Below are positions 1 through 11,037 of a DNA stretch of 64,000 bases, piece by piece. The translations under genes were made by a program, and so were the position numbers. The notes beneath the pieces are model-generated. The model did not search any database, had not been told where the DNA came from, and worked only from the letters and a program-made list of their open reading frames with translations. Source of the DNA: Tetradesmus obliquus (lineage: Eukaryota > Chlorophyta > Chlorophyceae > Sphaeropleales > Scenedesmaceae); the NCBI GenBank assembly GCA_030272155.1, contig CP126194.1, positions 5,881,501-5,945,500 on the forward strand, written 5' to 3'. Each line of letters begins with the position of its first letter. The stretch's first letter is position 1.

Positions 1-1319
1 GGTGGGAGAGCGATTGCGCTTCACTCTGCTGATGATGTGTCAGCAGCAAGTGGGCTGCAGATGTTGCAAGTTGCCACCACCACTTGCAGGAAAACAGCAT
101 ATGTGTGTTGCACACGTAGAGAGAGCTGCTGCCTGGCGTGCTACGTGGGCAGAATGCATGTGGGACTTTCAACTGCCAGGTACACTTGTGCACGCACAGC
201 AGCACTTGAAAACTTGTTGCAGGGGAGCAGCTGGCATGCAGGCCTTGGCAGTGTCAGCACTGCCATCACCAGGCAATGGCAGAGGCTGGTGTAGGGTATG
301 CCTGGACTTGTTTTCATATGATTTGCATGCCTGCTGACAACTTTTATGTGTGCTTCTGCGGGCATGCCCATGGCTGTGGTTGCATGGCTCCCCTGCATTG
401 TGCTGCCAGCAGTGCAGCTGCGCAGTTTGTGCAGTATGCTGCACACCAGCAGTTACAGCTTGCCATTGTCAGTGTGAGTCGGGGTACCTGGAGGTGCTAG
501 CAGCAGCGCTGCAGTATATGCTGTGCTGTTCATGCAGCAGTTAATGATGTTCTTCTGCACTGCTGGTGTACATGTTTGCCTGCCTGCAGCTGCCTCGCTG
601 TTGTGCTGCAGCTGCGCAGTCTGTGCAGTACCCTGCACACCAGCTGCTACAGCTTGCTATTGTCAGGTTTGATTTTAGTTATTGGGAGGAGCTTCAGTAC
701 GGCTGTGCTGTGTATGCAGCAGCACATTGAGGCGATGCTGTTGGACCTGATGTAACGTAACGTGTGCAGCATGACGCAGTCACGGTGGTGTGCCGTACAA
801 CGTTGCAAGCGCCAGCCAGACACAGCTAACAGCCGTGCTGTCTTCGCTCATCCAACAGTATAACGAGTGCAGAGGCGTGAGAGCTTGGGGAAGAGAGCCA
901 TGCTGCATTCTAGTCAGAAGCTGGCCGTTTCTGCAGCAAACCCAAGCTGCTGCTGCCCGTGTCTGATAACGTCAGTACTTCTGTCGGCATGTTTGCTGTA
1001 CAATAAGCCGATTTCTGCAACAGCGGGCGTCCTCCTGCACCTCTGGCTAGCCTCTTACCAAACCGCCGATCGATTGTCCGACATTTCGAAGTGCAGATCT
1101 GCAGAACCCTAACGCACTGTGAGCTCGATGCTAACCGTCGAGGCTACCAGCCAAGCAACGTCTGCTGATGCGATTGTACTCCTGCATTTCGTTTACCAAA
1201 GTGACGCGCATGCTGCAAGCATTCCACGCAGGGGTTCCGCGTGTGCACACTCCGCTGCTGGTAGCACTGTTGCTGCTGCTCATCGACCCAATTGCGGTAC
1301 TCCCTTGGTCGCAGAAGCT
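1..1319. other. No gene recognised; degraded sequence upstream of first GST
   Basis: I see no conserved protein and no convincing exon here. Open frames are short, rich in Cys, His and Ala, and look like frames opened by GC-rich, TGC/GCA-rich DNA. The promoter and 5' UTR of the first GST gene should lie in the last few hundred bases, but no clear TATA box is visible. A degenerate direct repeat is listed separately. Confidence 0.6.
410..668. repeat. Degenerate direct repeat, two copies about 192 bp apart
   Basis: The stretch around 414-473 (GCAGCTGCGCAGTTTGTGCA onward through the GCACACCAGCAG core) recurs at about 606-665 with scattered substitutions. Both copies end in a similar CATTGTCAG / TATTGTCAG tail. 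This looks like an old local tandem duplication in non-coding DNA. Confidence 0.65.
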
Positions 1320-3678
1320 ATGCCCCTGACACTTCACTATGCTAATCTACCTGGCAGGGCAGAGACTGCCCGCTTACTCCTGACCCTGGGTGGAGTGGAG
1401 TTTGTGGTAAGCCTGCAGCTGCGCTGCACAGCTTGGCTATAGGCTACCTGGTTCCATATGCGATGGAATTGCGAAAACACAATCAGAACAGCCACATTTA
1501 GTGGCTTCATCATGGCCTGTAACATTGATCAGCATTGGTTGAGAAGCCTCTGCACATCCTTGGACACCCTGTGCCCAACACGGGTGTAGGCAGTGCAGGT
1601 GTGCTGCATGCCTGCTGCCGCGGCGTGTGCTGCACAGGACTCCTTTTGCAAATCATCATAGAAGGTTGTGCATATGACAGCAAATCTGTCTGTATGCCAG
1701 CATGTGGCAGAGCTGATAGCCGTACACCACGCACTGGGTGGGCAACTCCTGCATGCGCTGCATGCAGCCGGCTGCAATAGGCAACACGGTTATGCTGTGC
1801 ATGTGGCATGCACACGGCCAGTCCGACACGCTTGCAGGAACTGTGCTTGATTACCTTGCAATTCACTGCGCTCCGCTGTCTGCTTGCAGGACAAGCGCTT
1901 CAGCTATGCTGAGTGGCCTGCCATCAAACCCACGATGCCCTTTCAAATGGTGCCAGTGCTGCAGATGGAGGATGGCCGCATGCTGGCAGAGATGGCAGCC
2001 ATTGGTGACTTTGAATAACCCCTGCTTTGCATTTTATGAGCTACCTGTGCCATGCATGGTTACACCCCATGTTGCCTGCATCCAGGTCAGCAGTAGAAGG
2101 TTTGTGTTGGTGCTGCTGGGCCAGCACCACAGATGGAAACATGTGCTGTGTGCCTGCCCCAGTGACATGGATATGGCCATGCAGAAGATGCGCTGCAGAC
2201 ACAATCGCCCGGCAGGTGCATGGGCATGCTGGTGAGTGCACAGCCGTGCTCTCCGGAGAGGGATCCCGTTTACTGCTGCGCCTGCCTGCGCCTGCCTGCA
2301 GACCGCTACTGTGCTGCCATCACTGGAGTGCTGCCAGCCGACCCACTGCTGCTGGCTGACATAGAGCAGGCCTACTTCTTCCTTGAAGATATATTCCAGG
2401 TGAGCTCTGTACACTATGCAAACTTAACAGGCCGCGTCAAGCGCTGCATTCATTGCTGCATTGCAGCGTCAACTGACAGCAGCCATGCGCCTTGTCGCAA
2501 GGAAGTTGAGCCGACACCAAAACATCACGGCACGCCCTGCAGTTACAGCATGCCAGCCGCTGTGCTGTGCCTGCTTACTGGCGCTGAAGCATGAGCCGCT
2601 GTTACGTCAACAGCCCTGTTGATTCCTGCATCTGGTGACATGCACAGCCCTCACAGCAGCTAACAACCGTTGTCAATGCGGCAACTGCTGCCTCCGCCGC
2701 TGCTGCTGCTGGCGCCAGCCTACCCAGCCTGTGATGGCCTTGGAGCGCAACCCAGCCTCCACAGCAGAGGAGAAGGCCCAGGCCTGGCAGCAGCTGCTGC
2801 AGCCTGACGGGCCTTTCAAGCAGCGCCTGGCACTGCTGGACAAGTGGATTGTGAGCAACGAAAGCTCGTGCAAACGATGTAGCACCGCAGAACTGCATGT
2901 AGAGGCACGCGGATCTTGCATGTACCAGGTGCCAGGTGTGTGGCAACAGGTCTCAGATGACTCCAGAGAAGCATACTGCTCGCTGCATGAATTCAAATGC
3001 AGCTGCCGCAAACCATGTGTTGGAGACAGTGTTTGCTGTTGAGGCTTGGTCAATCGTATCACATACAAAACACGCTGTTTTAACGCGCCGCGTGCTGTCC
3101 TGCAGGCCAAGCGCTGGGATGCATCATCAGGGCACTTCCTGGCCGGGCAGCAGCTCACACATGTTGACCTGGGGCTGTTCACAACGCTGTCCACTGCACG
3201 CTCAGGCTTCATGCCTTGTGAGACGTGAAAGCTGCTGTTCTGTAACAGATGCTTTTCTGTAACAGATGCTTTTCTGTGCAGGATGAAAAAATTATACATA
3301 CATCAGCTTGAGTGGCTGGAGCAAGGCTGCTGCCAACAGAAGTGCCGCGGAGTTTGCACGCCTTGCCAGCATACACTGCTGCTCCAGCGCTGCAGGCAGG
3401 CACTATCTGACCTCGGATAGAGAGCTGCAGCTTGCAAACAAAGGTAGACGGTAATTCAACAGTCCACTTGGCGCCTCACTGCCTGCTGCCCGCACCTGTC
3501 CTGCCTGCCTGCAGGCCTGCCGCGTGACATCCTGGCAGCCTACCCTGCCCTGGCAGGCTTCAGGAACGCAGTGGCTGCAGCACCCGGCGTTGCAGCGTAC
3601 TACGCCAAAGAAGAGGATGAGGTCAGGCGGGCAGGCTTCAGGACAGACAACGCAGCAGCTGCTGAGGCGCCAGCTTGA
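1320..3678 (+). CDS. Glutathione S-transferase, sigma-like (tandem copy A)
   Basis: Predicted 235-residue cytosolic GST; such enzymes conjugate or isomerise substrates using glutathione. Six exons: 1320-1406, 1890-2004, 2302-2399, 2719-2850, 3106-3217, 3515-3678; all junctions are GT-AG and the sum is exactly 236 codons. The N-terminal thioredoxin-like domain shows LHYANLPGRAE with the likely catalytic Tyr7, then the cis-Pro loop VPVL at about 50-53. The all-helical C-terminal domain follows, with AKRWDAS, an HFLAGQQLTHVDLGLF segment (the usual 'G..lT.aD' helix) and a charged tail ending EAPA. The ATG was chosen because it sits seven codons before that Tyr, as in the family and in copy B. Oddity: where most GSTs have a Q-S pair contacting the glutathione gamma-Glu, this protein has Glu63-Met64 (AEMAAIDRY). 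Intron positions and phases equal those of copy B. Confidence 0.88.
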
Positions 3679-4338
3679 GGCAGCAGCAGAGGTCACGGCT
3701 ATGGGTTGAGGCCATCTCACAACAGTGTCGCTGAGCTGAGGCGGTTGTACATGCTTTGCTGGTGTTAGCTCGGGCGCTGGTACATACTGTGTTGATAAAT
3801 GTTGCCGCGCCAGCAGGGATGGTCAGGCTCATCTTGTGAAGCATTCGTCTGCTGGCGATGTGTGATGCGTGCACAGCTGGTGCACCAGCTGCAGCCTGAG
3901 GGTGGACAGGTAACTCTTTGAGTCCAACACAAATATTCAGCAGGCAGCAGCAACTGTGCGGTACTGCATCGACGCCTGGACCTCAACTGACGGCTCTCCC
4001 CGACTGCATCGCGCGAGCAGAGCATTTCATGCTGCTGGAGCATGACATGACAGTTCAACTGGTTAGTAACCACCCCAACTGCCCCGTTGAGCACCGGCGA
4101 CGCAGGTACAATGTAACTGTGGACGCATTGATCAAAGTTGTGCATTTTGATGTGATATTTTTTCTTCTTCGCGGGATACTTCCCGTTTGATGCATGCAAC
4201 CGCTACTTCAAACCGCTGATCCACGTTTACACCACTGCTGCCATTGTGCATGCCACGGAGCAGCAGCAGCACATCGCAACCTGGGACTGCTTTATAGAAC
4301 TCTCTGCAGCTGTATATATTCGTCGAGACCGCGACACC

Positions 4339-6796
4339 ATGCCCCCAACGCTGTACTACTTCGACATTCCGGGCAGGGCTGAAGCAGCCCGGCTCCTGCT
4401 GACACTGGGCGGGGTGGAGTTTGTGGTGGGAGACGGAGGACAGCAGATACGCTTTTACACCTTGCTGCATGCATAGCATGCTTGCAGGACGAGTGCTTGG
4501 CAGCCCTGCCTGAACATGTACACGACAGTCTCTGTTGACAAGCCAACGCGCTGTTGCTGCTGTATGTGCTGCATGCTTGCAGGACAAGTGCTTGTAGCTA
4601 GTCTGCACCCAAACACGCCAACGTGCTGTGTGTGTTGCATGCTTGCAGGACAAGCGCTTCAGCTTTGCTGAGTGGCCTGCCATCAAGCCCTCCATGCCCT
4701 TCCAGCAGGTGCCAGTGCTGCAGCTGGAGGATGGCCGCATGCTGGCAGAGATGGCAGCCATCGGTGAGCAGGCTGCCAGCCTCCAGAGCGTGTTCAGCAC
4801 GTTGGCTGACAGACAAACCCATTAATATCGATATTCTGCTCACCAGACACTGTCTGATTTGGCAAACCAATTTCACAAGGTCTGGTGGCTGTTTGCACCG
4901 TGCATTGCGCTAAGTGGTGCCACCAATGCACGTTTACAATTGGCCACCACATCAATGCAGCAACTGACCATCTGCCTGCTGAGCACACACTTTGCTGCCC
5001 TTTCCGTGCCTGCCTGCAGACCGCTACTGTGCCGCCATCACTGGGGTGCTGCCAGCTGACCCTTTGGTGCTGGCTGACATAGAGCAGGCCTACTTCTTCA
5101 TGGAGGATGTGTACCAGGTGGGCAGATGTGAAAGGACGAGTTTATTCGGCTGCTTGATTTGAAAAGCAAACCGAGGCCAATGCATAGTTACAAAAATGTG
5201 CCATGCGCGATAGAGTCTGACCAGTATACAACAGCGCATGCATTATTGTGCTGCTGGCTGCACACCGCGCCAATGGCCTGCCCAGCACACACCAGCAGCT
5301 GGTGCTGAGTACACGCGCTGGAAGATCATCGTGCGGTGCTGCAGGCACATGGCTGATGTTGAAGATGCTTGTGCCGAGCTGCCACACATAGTGCAGTGCC
5401 GCTGTCTCCCTGAAAAGGACACAAACGGTGCAATGTTCTTGCAACACACTTCGTTACAGAAACCCGGCTTGTGCCTAACCAGTCCAATGAATTGCACTGT
5501 ATTGTACGTGCTGTGCATTGCCTGCTGCCTCAGCCCCTCAGCGCCTTAGCCCAGTGACGGCGCTGGAGCGCGGCCACACGCACATGAGCACACGCACATG
5601 GCGTTGATGCTATGGCTTGATGGGTAACATGATGATGATGATGACGCACATGAGCAGTGCCTTTGCACCGCACGATGTCATACAGATCCAGCTACCGCAT
5701 GTTCCAGCGTGATTCATTGGACGATATGTGTTGTGCACTGCCTGCTGCGCCAGCCGCTCACCCCTGTGATGACGATGGAGCGCAACCCCGCTGCCACAGC
5801 AGAGCAGAAGGCTGCAGCCTACCAGGAGGTGCTGCAGCCTGAGGGGCCCTTCAAGCAGCGGCTGGGGCTGCTGGATAAGTGGCTGGTGGGTGGGGCTGAG
5901 GGGGCCGGGGGATTTGGCACGGAACAGCATTCATAAGCATTGCTGCCACAGTTGCAAGCTTGCTGCTTGTGTGCATGCAGTGTAACGGTTGTGATGTATT
6001 GACATGCGGTACCGCATGGATGTGATGATGGAGTAGGTTGCGCAATTGTCTTGTGCTGCCCGCTTGCAAGTGGCTTGACAGCTGCGTGCATAGCATGTGC
6101 TCAACATACATGCCCTAGGTGACACGGTCACACTACAACCCTGCTCTGCTTGCTGCAGCGATCTTGGCAAACCACCAGCTTTACATATCTTGTTCTTCTC
6201 AATGGTTGCGTCTCCCAACTTGTCAAACTTTCCTGCAGGCCAAGCGCTGGGATGCGTCATCACCAGGGCACTTCCTGGCTGGGCCCCAGCTCACCCACGT
6301 CGACCTGGTGCTGTTCGCCACGCTGTCTGCGCTGCGCTCAGGCTGGATCTCAGGTGAGGCTGCTGCTGCTGCTGCTGCTGCTGTGCGTGCTCCCTGCCCG
6401 CTTGGATTCTGGTGTGGGGCTAGGCCTGGCTCTGCTGACCAGCTAGAGCTGCACCTGAGGTGCAGATACCAGACACACAACACAGCAGTGACGATCTTCC
6501 CATCATGATCACAGTGCAGGACGGAGGTGCACCAACAGAAGTTGCAGCCACCGTGCAGGACTGTGACTGCTGAGGCCACTGCTGCTCACATGCTGGCTGC
6601 TGCTGGCCTGCGTGATTTCTGGCTGGCTGCAGGCCTGCCGCGCAACATCCTGGCAGCCTACCCTGCCCTGGCAGGCTTTAGAATTGCAGTGGCTGCAGCA
6701 CCTGGCGTTGCAGCGTACTACGCTAAGGAGGAGGATGAGGTCAGGCGGGCAGGCTTCAGGACAGACACAGCAGCAGCAGCCGAGGCACCAGCTTGA
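4339..6796 (+). CDS. Glutathione S-transferase, sigma-like (tandem copy B)
   Basis: Predicted 236-residue paralog of the upstream GST in direct tandem, about 660 bp after its stop. Six exons: 4339-4425, 4649-4763, 5020-5117, 5754-5885, 6239-6353, 6633-6796; their sum is 237 codons. Exon lengths match copy A exactly except exon 5, which has one extra codon (SSPGHF against SSGHF). The start LYYFDIPGRAEAARLLL carries the catalytic Tyr7 in the sigma/mu-like context, followed by PFQQVPVLQLEDG and a helical C-terminal domain ending AAAAEAPA. The Glu-Met replacement of the usual Gln-Ser glutathione contact is shared with copy A, so it predates the duplication. Intron 1 contains two extra degraded copies of the exon-2 acceptor region. 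Conservation of frame, splice sites and protein across both copies argues that both are functional. Confidence 0.88.
4478..4665 (+). repeat. Triplicated acceptor and start of exon 2 in GST copy B
   Basis: The block GCATGCTTGCAGGACAAG plus the following GTGCTT/GCGCTT occurs three times, with acceptor AG ending at 4497, 4582 and 4648. The intervening sequence (CCAACGTGCTGT...TGTTGCATG) is also partly repeated. Only the third copy opens into the in-frame exon DKRFSFAEW. The first two are potential decoy acceptors. Confidence 0.8.
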
Positions 6797-7899
6797 GGCA
6801 GAGCCTTGCCGTCACGGCGTGGGGCGTTGTAACTGTGAGCTATGTGTGTGGGGCAGCTGTTGGTTATGCAAAGATGGATGCAGCTTGAATGCATGGCCAG
6901 GGGAATGAACTACGCCTGCATATGTGGCCGGTTTATGGCACTGCAAGCAAGATGGCCCTGCCAGGGCCCAGGCTGCAGCTCAGCTGCCCAGGGCAGCAGA
7001 TGGGTTGCTGTTGCTGCACCTACTGCGACCCTTCAGCAGTGGCTTGGCAATACCCAACCATGTCTAAAGTGTTTTCTGGGATCATAATCGCCGTGTATTA
7101 GGTAAGCCAAACATATGCATTGCAAATGTTATTTGCCAAAACTAGCGCAACGGCACATACCACGCCTTCAGACGCACGCATATCTGTTCAACTCGTTTTT
7201 TCATTTAAAACTACGCATCTTGCTGTACGTTGCGGCGCATTCTCGTCAGCCAGAACGTGGCAGGTGACCGGTGAGCTGTTTCTCGTGTGTTTGTGATTCT
7301 CGCGTTGCTGAAAGGGCTTTGTTCCGAAACGCCGCCTATATACTGTTGTTATGTCATATATACTCTTCTTCTATAGAAGTACCCGGAACTTCCGCACTGC
7401 ACGAAACACCGGTGCCTTATTCGTTGCAGCCGTTGAATCAATGTTTTGTGCAGATCATGATCAATGTTACAGGGCCAAGGTCAGCACCGGTAGGTGTCGG
7501 ATCTGGTACTCTGCCAGCAGGACTGTTTGGCTGTGCCATACCAGTTGACTGGTACATGCAGTTCCTGGGGCTTGCTGACGCCGACAGCGGTTATCCATAG
7601 TTGGGAGAGAGGTCTGTTACAGGGGTGGGCATAGTTCGGTACCTTGCCCGTGGCTTGTGACGCCCGTAATATAGCAGCACCAGTCCCAGTTTCATGCATC
7701 TGGCTCTATGAACTTTGCGCCCTGCAGCAGTTCGGGACTGAGCTGTCACGCAACAGTTGCACAGTTGCCATGGGGCTTGGGACTTCAGTGCTTGAACATC
7801 TGCTGTCTGTGATTCTACGTGGGGGCTATGGCGGCGGGATGTCGCCTCTGCTGACCACCAGGAATACTATTTTTTGTCCGAACTTGCGTGCTTATTAAG

Positions 7900-8310
7900 C
7901 TGTGTAGGTGTCGCCATTTGTCTGTCAACAGCACATCTGGAGCAGTGCATGTGCACACCCACAGAACGCCGCGAGTATTGCTGTACTTTTGCAGGACAGC
8001 GTTGTACTTTGTTTGGCCCTTCTTAACCTTTATCCCAAGAAGAGGGCTTGCTAGGCACACCTGTGGTTGAAGCTGGTATGAGGTATGCAGGTTTGTTTCA
8101 CTGGAATGTCAGCAGCGCATCTAGAGCAGCACATCTGCACACACGCAGAACGTCGCCGTTGTTGCTGTACTTTTGCAGGACAGTGGTGTACTTTGTTTTC
8201 TGTGTTCAGCCGTACATTACATAAGAGTGTTTGCCAGATGGAGCTGTGGTTGTAGGTGCTTTGAGCTGTGTAGGTATCACCACTTGACTGTCAGCAGCAC
8301 ATCTGGAGCA
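7900..8310. repeat. Degenerate non-coding direct repeat, three partial copies
   Basis: A unit beginning GCTGTGTAGGTGTCGCCA and continuing through CAGCACATCTGGAGCAG to a CTGTACTTTTGCAGGACAG core occurs at about 7900-8022. It recurs at about 8107-8198 (middle and end) and about 8265-8310 (start and middle). Copies are 80-90% alike by eye. The function is unknown. Confidence 0.65.
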
Positions 8311-8562
8311 ATACAAGTGAGAGGAGTAACCTGCAAGTGTGGCGTGCTTGTGTGCCGCCGGGACATGCAAAATCAGTAACCTGTGCGTTGGGTGTACCTT
8401 GTGCTGTTGTCGGGTTTTGCAGCACACTCGCCAGGCCTATGCAGAGCAGGATCCTGTAAGCATGCGTACTGAATTGCTCACATTCCATCTTTCTCATGCG
8501 AGTACACACTACTGTACTGCATTTCTCACTTGTCGTTTTACATGCTGGATGCACGTGCTGCT

Positions 8563-8707
8563 GGCATGCAGTTCTGGCAGTGGTTGCCCAGTGCAACAGA
8601 TGGCGACTGCCAGTTGGCACAGAATGTTAAATTTAGCCAAGCAAGATGCGTGCCAACTGGCAGTCGCCACCTGTTGCACTAGGCAACCACTGCCAGAACT
8701 GCATGCC
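8563..8707. other. Long near-perfect inverted repeat (58-bp arms, 29-nt loop)
   Basis: The arms are 8563-8620 and 8650-8707. The reverse complement of the left arm matches the right arm at 56 of 58 positions. In RNA from the plus strand the two mismatches are A-C and C-A; in RNA from the minus strand they become G-U wobbles, giving an uninterrupted 58-bp stem. It could be a small-RNA hairpin precursor, as in other green algae, or a fold-back MITE remnant. I see no target-site duplication. Confidence 0.75.
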
Positions 8708-8833
8708 AGTTGCGTGCGCGCAACTGCTAGCAGCAGCGGCCTCAAACATCGTGTGCTGTTGCTGCTTGCGCCTTGTTGCAGCTCTCGCAGCTCTGGAAGA
8801 TGGCGCAAAGCCGTAGCTGCCCAGGGCTGTAGG

Positions 8834-8884
8834 AGCTCAGCTCAGCTCAGCTCAACTCAGCTCAGCTCAGCTCAGCTCAGCTCA
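8834..8884. repeat. AGCTC pentanucleotide microsatellite
   Basis: About ten units of AGCTC/CTCAG with one substitution. It interrupts a stretch (CGTAGCTG..AGGGCTGT.GGAGCT) that is otherwise related to about 38708-38735, where no such expansion is present. Confidence 0.9.
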
Positions 8885-9459
8885 CTGAGTCAGAGAAAGC
8901 CCTCAGGTCGCACGTCGACCTGCACATCCTTCCACAGAGACTTCACCAGTGACAAAGAAGCTGTCAATCTGCCTGCGTGTTCGAAAACACTCGGGCCTGG
9001 CCTTCCTTGTTCCCGCGACGCTATCGGCAATCACAGACAGCACTTTGCACGCACACGGCATACGGCTCTTGAACTTCAATTGCACTGGTTTTGGGCCATT
9101 TCATTGAATAGCCTTCAGTTTCTGCCTGTGGGTACAGCGCACCGGCCGGCGGGATGATGAAGGCGGGAACTGCTTGCAAGGACAGACTAGACGCCACTAC
9201 AGCAGCGGCCTTCAATGCAAACCAGGTTGATTTCAAGGTATTAATGCATGATTTGTGGCCATGTATGTTTCCTGCGGTGCTGCTATAAGAACACAGCGCC
9301 CAACACTGTAGCCTGGTGTGTCTTGCTGCCGTATCGATAAAAGCAGCATCGCAGACGCCCACTGTTTGTTCTTGAAAGTCTTCGAGTGTAAGTCTGACAA
9401 GCTCTCTGCTCTGGCCCTGCTGCCCGTGTTGCACCCTTCCCATCACCCAGGCCTGCAGC

Positions 9460-11037
9460 ATGCAAGCCTCCAACGGCAGCAGCAAGTGCAGCAGCAGCAA
9501 CAACAGCAGCACCAGCAGCTGTTCCTGCAAGGCAGCATCCACCTGCCAGTGCGCCATATTATCTCTTTGGCAGCGGCTCAACACCATGACAGTATATGGC
9601 ATGGACCTGAACGCTCAGCTGGCAGCACGGGAGCAGCACATTGCAGGCCTGCAGCAGCGGCATTCCCAGCAGCAGGCGGCATGGGCAGCTATGTTTGCCA
9701 GCGTTGCCGCCCTGCACCAGCAGCAGCAGTCCCAGCAGCAGGCGGACTTTGCAGCTGTGCTCGCCTGCATGGCCGTGCAGCACCAGCAGCAGCAGTCCCA
9801 GCAGCAGGCGGCGTTTGCATGCCTAGCAGCAGCAACCTCTGCAGCACTGCAGCAGCAAACAAGCAGTGCAGCACAGCAGCTGGATGCCTGCAAGGCAGAA
9901 GCAGCAGACCCGCAGGCTCGGCTGACGGCTGAGGCCAAACTCGATGCAGCATATTGGGCCAAGCAGGACGCGCTGGTTGACTGCCTGCATGCTAAGCTTG
10001 ACGCCCGCAAGCAAGAAATAGTTGACTTGCAGGCGCGGCTGAGGGATGTGGTGGCAGAATCCACAGCAAGCGCAGAAGAATATGACGCATTCTCTGGCAA
10101 GCAGCTGGCAAAGGTTAGCCACCTGCATGCCCAGCTGGCAGAAGCCAATGGCGAACTGCAGATGCATCGCCGCCGCAGCAAGCAGAGCCTGCTGACTGGC
10201 CAGCTGGGCAGTGAGGGCCAGGGCAGCCCTCAGAGCCAGTCCCTGGCAGCAGCAACAGCCCAGCTGCAGGCCAGCAAGGCAGAGGTAGCTGAGCTGCAGC
10301 AGCGCCTGGAGCAGCACAAGCAGCAGGCTGATGCAGCAATGGCTGGCCTGGCAGAGCAGCTGCAGGCAGCTGAGGCTGTTGCTGCCAGCAGCAGGGGCCA
10401 GGCAGAGTTCGTGTTCCAGCAGCTGAGCCTCCTCGAGGCATGCAGCAGCATCCTGAAGGAGCAGCTGGAGTACCAGCAGATGCACATCATGGACCTGATG
10501 TGCCAGCTGGACGTTGAAAAGGCGTACAGCAGCAGCGTGCAGCTGCAGCTGGCTGAAGAGTGGCTGCACAGCAGCAGCCTGGGGAGCCAGTTGGATGCCT
10601 CAAAGGCACGCAACAGCAGCCTGGAGAGCCAAGTGATTGCTGAAAAGGAGTACAGCAGCAGCCTGGGGAGCCAGCTGGATGCCTCAGAGGCACGCAGCAG
10701 CAGCCTGGAGAGCCAGATGGCTGAAGGAGAGGCCCAAATCAGCTTCCTGCAGCTGGATAACAGCGACCTGCAGCGCCGGCTGGCTGCTCAACAGGCACAC
10801 AGCAGCAACCTGGAGTGCCAGCTGGCACAGCAGCAAGCCCTCAGCAGCTGCAATGAGGCTGTGGACCTGCAGCGCACCAGCAGCTGGGGCAGCAGCAGCA
10901 TGGCAGTGTCGCCCCGTGCTTCCAGCAGCAGTGGCGGCAGCACTGATTACCTAGGCATAATGGAGCAGCCTGACTGCGGCAGCGAGGTTGTGGTGGCTGA
11001 AACGAGCGTGGCCAACAGCTGCAAGTGCTTAGTTTGA
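9460..11037 (+). CDS. Coiled-coil protein of unknown function (copy 1)
   Basis: A single open frame of 525 residues, dominated by Gln, Ala, Ser, Leu and Glu with heptad-like spacing, so a long coiled coil is likely. Residues 1-42 are Ser/Cys-rich; Met43 (9586) is a plausible alternative start because similarity to the paralog at 39434 clearly covers that point (TM..GMDLNAQLAARE against TM..CMHQQAQLAAQQ). The middle has repeats such as HQQQQSQQQA. Near the C-terminus a roughly 35-residue unit (SSSLGSQLDAS.AR.SSLESQ) is tandemly repeated. The tail LQRTSSWGSSS is shared with the paralog, followed by a variable Ser-rich end with two Cys (KCLV). There is no membrane segment and no known domain that I recognise. 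It may be a cytoskeletal or scaffold protein, but this is not established. Confidence 0.75.
   Translation: MQASNGSSKCSSSNNSSTSSCSCKAASTCQCAILSLWQRLNTMTVYGMDLNAQLAAREQHIAGLQQRHSQQQAAWAAMFASVAALHQQQQSQQQADFAAVLACMAVQHQQQQSQQQAAFACLAAATSAALQQQTSSAAQQLDACKAEAADPQARLTAEAKLDAAYWAKQDALVDCLHAKLDARKQEIVDLQARLRDVVAESTASAEEYDAFSGKQLAKVSHLHAQLAEANGELQMHRRRSKQSLLTGQLGSEGQGSPQSQSLAAATAQLQASKAEVAELQQRLEQHKQQADAAMAGLAEQLQAAEAVAASSRGQAEFVFQQLSLLEACSSILKEQLEYQQMHIMDLMCQLDVEKAYSSSVQLQLAEEWLHSSSLGSQLDASKARNSSLESQVIAEKEYSSSLGSQLDASEARSSSLESQMAEGEAQISFLQLDNSDLQRRLAAQQAHSSNLECQLAQQQALSSCNEAVDLQRTSSWGSSSMAVSPRASSSSGGSTDYLGIMEQPDCGSEVVVAETSVANSCKCLV

Larger units (their letters stand above)
6797..9459. other. Gene-free 2.7 kb with repeats and an inverted repeat
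   Basis: No exon of a recognisable protein was found. The interval holds a TGTAA motif 32 bp after the GST stop (6828-6832), degenerate direct repeats near 7900-8310, a long inverted repeat at 8563-8707, an AGCTC microsatellite at 8834-8884, and then sequence related to the region upstream of the second coiled-coil gene. A 272-codon frame across 8339-9157 runs through the inverted repeat and the microsatellite and is not credible as a gene. Confidence 0.6.

Noticed and set aside
8339..9157. 272-codon plus-strand open frame
   Set aside because: It passes through the long inverted repeat and the AGCTC microsatellite, so its codons are dictated by repeats. There is no domain, and the related region at 38.6-38.9 kb does not keep the frame.
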